Source: Bifidobacterium breve
GTDB taxonomy: Bacteria > Actinomycetota > Thermoleophilia > Solirubrobacterales > Solirubrobacteraceae
Assembly: GCA_945878865.1 (NCBI GenBank)
Contig: CAMCUD010000001.1
Span: 310,001 to 374,000 of the forward strand
DNA: 64,000 nt
Reading direction: 5' to 3'
Position numbers and translations under genes: made by a program
Notes under the pieces: generated by a model
The model's database searches: none
Seen by the model: only the letters and a program-made list of their open reading frames with translations
What the model was told of the DNA's origin: nothing
In this document: piece after piece, positions 57,833 through 64,000 of the stretch
How the letters are laid out: each line of letters starts with the position of its first letter
How positions within the stretch are numbered: the first letter of the stretch is position 1

Positions 57833-58725
57833 CCCGTGCCGCGGTGCTCCGCGGCCCGACGTTCGAGGTGGCCGCCCGGCCGCCGCACCCCGCGCTGGGG
57901 GCGTTCGTGCGCCGCCTCGTCGGCTTCGCCGAGCACGCGCCCGCGCCGATCCGGCGGCTGGAGATGCCGGCGAGCAGCGTCGCCCTCATCGTCGGCTTCG
58001 AGGGCGACGGCTGGGCGATCGAGCAGGGCGGCGCGGCGCGCGGGCGCCACGCCGCGTTCGCCGCCGGACTGCACGGGACCGCCGCGGTCACCGAGCAGCA
58101 CGGACGGGTCGCCGGCGTGCAGGCCGACCTGACGCCCGAGGGCGCCCACCGGCTGCTCGCCGTCTCGATGGCCGAGCTCGCCGGAACCGTCGCGCCGCTC
58201 GACGACGCCGCCGGCGGCGATCCCGCCACCCGCGCACTCGCCGAGCGCCTCGGTGACACCGCGGGCTGGGACGCCCGGCTCGACCTCACGGAGGCGTGGC
58301 TGGCCCGGCGGCTCGACCGGACGCCGGCCGGCGGGGCCCCGCACGTCGCCCACGCGGTCCGGCGCCTGCGCGAGACCGGCGGAACGGTCCCCGTCGGCGT
58401 GCTCTGCGAGGAGATCGGCTGGAGCCGCCGGCATCTCGCCAAGCGCTTCCGCGAACACACGGGCGTCACGCCGAAGGCGATGGCGCGGCTGGTGCGATTC
58501 GAGGGCGCCGTCGCGGCGCTGGCGAGAGAGGACCGGCCGGACCTCGCCCGCGTGGCGCTGGACTGCGGCTACGCCGACCAGGCGCACTTCACCCGCGAGT
58601 TCCACGGCTTCGCGGGACTGCCACCCGGGGCCTACGTCCGCCACCGCGCCGACCCGGCGGCCGGGATCAGCGGCGCGATCGCCGAGGTCACATCCGTGCA
58701 AGACCCGTCGAGCGCGGCGGCGTAG
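57829..58725 (+). CDS. AraC-family transcriptional regulator
   Basis: This 298-residue protein has an N-terminal ligand-binding-like region (about 1-180) and a C-terminal AraC double helix-turn-helix (about 185-285). VGVLCEEIGWSRRHLAKRF is the first helix-turn-helix, and VALDCGYADQAHFTREFHGF is the family signature with the second. Its first residues (LRGPTFEVAARPPHPAL) match DUF6597-type AraC regulators, which sense small molecules. The GTG start is coupled to ppx. The neighbouring VOC gene may be a target. Confidence 0.88.
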   Translation: MTRAAVLRGPTFEVAARPPHPALGAFVRRLVGFAEHAPAPIRRLEMPASSVALIVGFEGDGWAIEQGGAARGRHAAFAAGLHGTAAVTEQHGRVAGVQADLTPEGAHRLLAVSMAELAGTVAPLDDAAGGDPATRALAERLGDTAGWDARLDLTEAWLARRLDRTPAGGAPHVAHAVRRLRETGGTVPVGVLCEEIGWSRRHLAKRFREHTGVTPKAMARLVRFEGAVAALAREDRPDLARVALDCGYADQAHFTREFHGFAGLPPGAYVRHRADPAAGISGAIAEVTSVQDPSSAAA

Positions 58726-58734
58726 AACGACGGC

Positions 58735-59133
58735 ATGACCGCACCAACGTTCTATCCCGCCCTCCGCTACCGCGACCCCGACGCCGCCATCACGTGGCTC
58801 GGCGACGCGCTCGGGTTCACCCCGAAGGACGTCTACCGCGACGACACCGGCACCGTCCGCCATGCCGAGCTGCGCTTCGGCGACGGCATCGTCATGCTCG
58901 GCGGCTTCCCCGACGAGGGCGCCGAGGGCCGGCTGCACTACGAGCAGGGCGTCACCTCGACCTACGCGTACACGGCCGACCCCGACGCGCTGTTCGCGAA
59001 AGCGACCGGCGCCGGCGCCCAGGTCGCCATGCCCCTGCGCGACACGGACTACGGTTCGCGCGAGTTCAGCGTCTTCGACCTCGAGGGCCACCTCTGGAGC
59101 TTCGGCACGTATCGCCCCGCGACCGCGTCCTGA
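58735..59133 (+). CDS. VOC-family (glyoxalase/bleomycin-resistance-like) protein
   Basis: The 132-residue protein has the VOC fold: a first strand YPALRYRDPDAAITWL, then DALGFTP and HAELRFGDGIVMLGGF, and a second repeat ending EFSVFDLEGHLWSFGTY. The metal ligands are less complete than in glyoxalase I (one His near residue 44, a Glu in DLEGH), so binding rather than catalysis is possible. AraC-VOC pairs often handle a small antibiotic or aldehyde. It lies 9 bases after the AraC gene. Its stop overlaps a CTG that may start the next gene. Confidence 0.82.
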   Translation: MTAPTFYPALRYRDPDAAITWLGDALGFTPKDVYRDDTGTVRHAELRFGDGIVMLGGFPDEGAEGRLHYEQGVTSTYAYTADPDALFAKATGAGAQVAMPLRDTDYGSREFSVFDLEGHLWSFGTYRPATAS

Positions 59134-59693
59134 CCGTCCTCGCCGCGGCGTACTTCGTCGTCGCGGCGGTCGGCGTCGCCGGCCCGGATCTGCGGGCCAG
59201 CGCCGACGCGATCGGGGACGGGCGCGTCTGGCTGCTGCTCACCAGCGCGCTGAGCGCCGAGGGCGACCTCCCCGGCGCGCAGGTGGCGATCGCCGCGATC
59301 GCCGCGGGCGCCGTGATCCTCCGCGAGGGCCCGGTGACGTGGTGGCTGGCGGCGATCGCCGGGCACGTCGGCTCGGCGCTGCTCGCCTACGCGCTCATCG
59401 CGATCGCCGCGGTGCTGGGCTCCGCGGGCGCCGACCGCGCCTCCGACGACCCGGACTTCGGTGTCTCCTGCGTCCTCGGCGCGTCCGTCGGGGCGCTGCT
59501 CGCCAGCGCGGTGCTGGCCCGGCGCGACGGCGCGCGTGATGCGGGCACCACCGTCGCACTCGCCGCCGGGCTCACCGGGGCCGCGGCGATGCTCGCGCTC
59601 TCGGCCGGATGGCTCGACGCCGAGCACGGGCTCTCGGTCGCGCTCGGCGCCGGCGTCGTCATCGTGCGAAATAGTGGGCGGCGATGTCGCTGA
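59130..59693 (+). CDS. Rhomboid-like membrane protein, probable CTG start
   Basis: The 187-residue hydrophobic protein has about six membrane helices and resembles rhomboid-like membrane proteins of actinobacteria: DGRVWLLLTSALSAEGDL, WWLAAIAGHVGSALLAYALI and FGVSCVLGASVGALLAS. The last has Ser residues where rhomboid proteases hold GxS, but the catalytic His is not evident, so it may be inactive. No in-frame ATG, GTG or TTG lies before the first helix. A CTG at 59130 overlaps the VOC stop as CTGA, matching the coupled-start layout seen elsewhere here. Family match moderate. Confidence 0.6.
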   Translation: MTVLAAAYFVVAAVGVAGPDLRASADAIGDGRVWLLLTSALSAEGDLPGAQVAIAAIAAGAVILREGPVTWWLAAIAGHVGSALLAYALIAIAAVLGSAGADRASDDPDFGVSCVLGASVGALLASAVLARRDGARDAGTTVALAAGLTGAAAMLALSAGWLDAEHGLSVALGAGVVIVRNSGRRCR

Positions 59694-60501
59694 TCCTCGC
59701 GCTCGCCGCCGCGATCTTCTTCGCGGTCGGCACGGTCCTCCAGCAGCGGGTCGCGCGCACGGCCACCGAGGAGGAGGCCGCGAGCGCCGGGTTCCTCCTG
59801 CGCCTGGCGCGCAAGCCGCTGTGGCTGGCGGGGATCGTCGCCGACGCCGGCGGGTTCGTCTGCCAGGCGATCGCGCTGGGGATCGGGCGCATCGTCGTCG
59901 TGCAGCCCGTGCTGGCGACGAGCCTCGTCTTCGCCCTGCCGTTCGGCGCGTGGCTGGACGGCAGGCGGGTCACCCACCGCGAGATGTGGGCCGCGGCCGC
60001 GGTGACGGGCGGGCTCGCCGCGTTCCTTGTCCTCGCCGATCCGAGCGGCGGCAAGCCCGACGCGAGCACCGCGGCGTGGCTCGTCGCGTTCGCCGTCTCA
60101 GCCGTGCTGTGCGGCGCCGCGTGGGTTGCCGCGCGCGGCGCGTCCCCCATGCGCCGCGCCGTGCTGCTCGGCTGCGCGACGGGCATCCTCTTCGGCCTCA
60201 GCGCGGGCCTGACGAAGGCCACGGTCGAGGAGCTCGACGACGGGATCCTCAACGTCTTCGAGCACTGGCACGTCTACGCGCTGGCGGTCGTCGGCTACGT
60301 GAGCATGTCGCTCTCGCAGGCGTCGCTGCAGACCGGCGCCCTGGGCGCGGCGGTCGCCACGCAGATGGCGCTCGACCCGATCACAAGCGTCGTACTCGGC
60401 ACGCTCGCCTTCGACGAGCAGCTCCACGACACCCCGCTGGGCGCGATCGCCGCGCTCGGCGGCATCGCGGTGATGATCGGCGGGATCGTCGCGCTGGCGG
60501 T

Positions 60502-64000
<3,499 letters not shown>

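Overview
The window is a gene-dense, very GC-rich chromosomal segment with 60 intact or window-truncated protein genes plus two broken ones. No rRNA, tRNA, insertion sequence, phage gene or CRISPR array was seen, and no gene-free stretch exceeds about 200 bases. High GC, frequent GTG starts, 4-base GTGA/ATGA gene overlaps, TANNNT hexamers a few bases before start codons, and a lysyl-tRNA synthetase fused to an MprF-like lysyltransferase all point to an actinobacterial-type lineage. The gene mix (LamG and RTX-like secreted proteins, DUF3089, many small lineage-specific proteins) suggests a soil Thermoleophilia/Solirubrobacterales relative. That placement is inference, since no marker gene is complete enough to prove it.

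Bases 1-12,081 and 19,493-21,889 form an envelope polysaccharide region. It holds six GT4-like glycosyltransferases, a polysaccharide co-polymerase/tyrosine-kinase-like protein with a degenerate P-loop, two FkbM methyltransferases and a Wzx-like flippase. Between the two blocks sit a Phd/VapC toxin-antitoxin pair (12,185-12,801), a compact operon for an SGNH-like protein, FabG, acyl carrier protein and FabD (12,810-15,714), an alpha/beta hydrolase, a zinc-ribbon membrane protein and a DEAD-box helicase with a DbpA-like tail.

Bases 21,829-38,537 carry mostly metabolic and secreted functions: quinone oxidoreductase, PfkB kinase, subtilisin-like protease, dCTP deaminase, a large LamG/metzincin-like protein, an RTX-like protein, citrate synthase, a diguanylate cyclase, a YgjP-like metallopeptidase, an MFS transporter and MetF. 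Bases 39,628-43,727 are a signalling operon: a PAS/GAF histidine kinase, an EAL phosphodiesterase and a NarL-type regulator, with the same palindrome before and at the end of the EAL gene. A SnoaL/metallo-beta-lactamase fusion, an aminotransferase, an M29-like aminopeptidase, an EAL-GAF-GGDEF protein, pyruvate kinase and a secreted glycosidase-like protein follow.

Bases 52,953-64,000 hold a VTT membrane protein coupled to a UbiB-family kinase, two VOC proteins, a decayed HTH/AbiEii-like pair, a Ppx/GppA phosphatase coupled to an AraC regulator, a rhomboid-like protein, a DMT transporter, an amino-acid permease, and the 3' part of the LysRS-MprF fusion.

The most notable signals are: TANNNT hexamers 6-12 bases before about 25 start codons, suggesting widespread leaderless transcription; two families of structured intergenic repeats (a 61-base tandem pair at two loci and a 49-50-base hairpin at two loci); the ketosynthase-free FabG-ACP-FabD-SGNH operon; palindromes around the EAL gene; the LysRS-first order of the LysRS/MprF fusion; and a toxin-antitoxin-like pair caught in decay.
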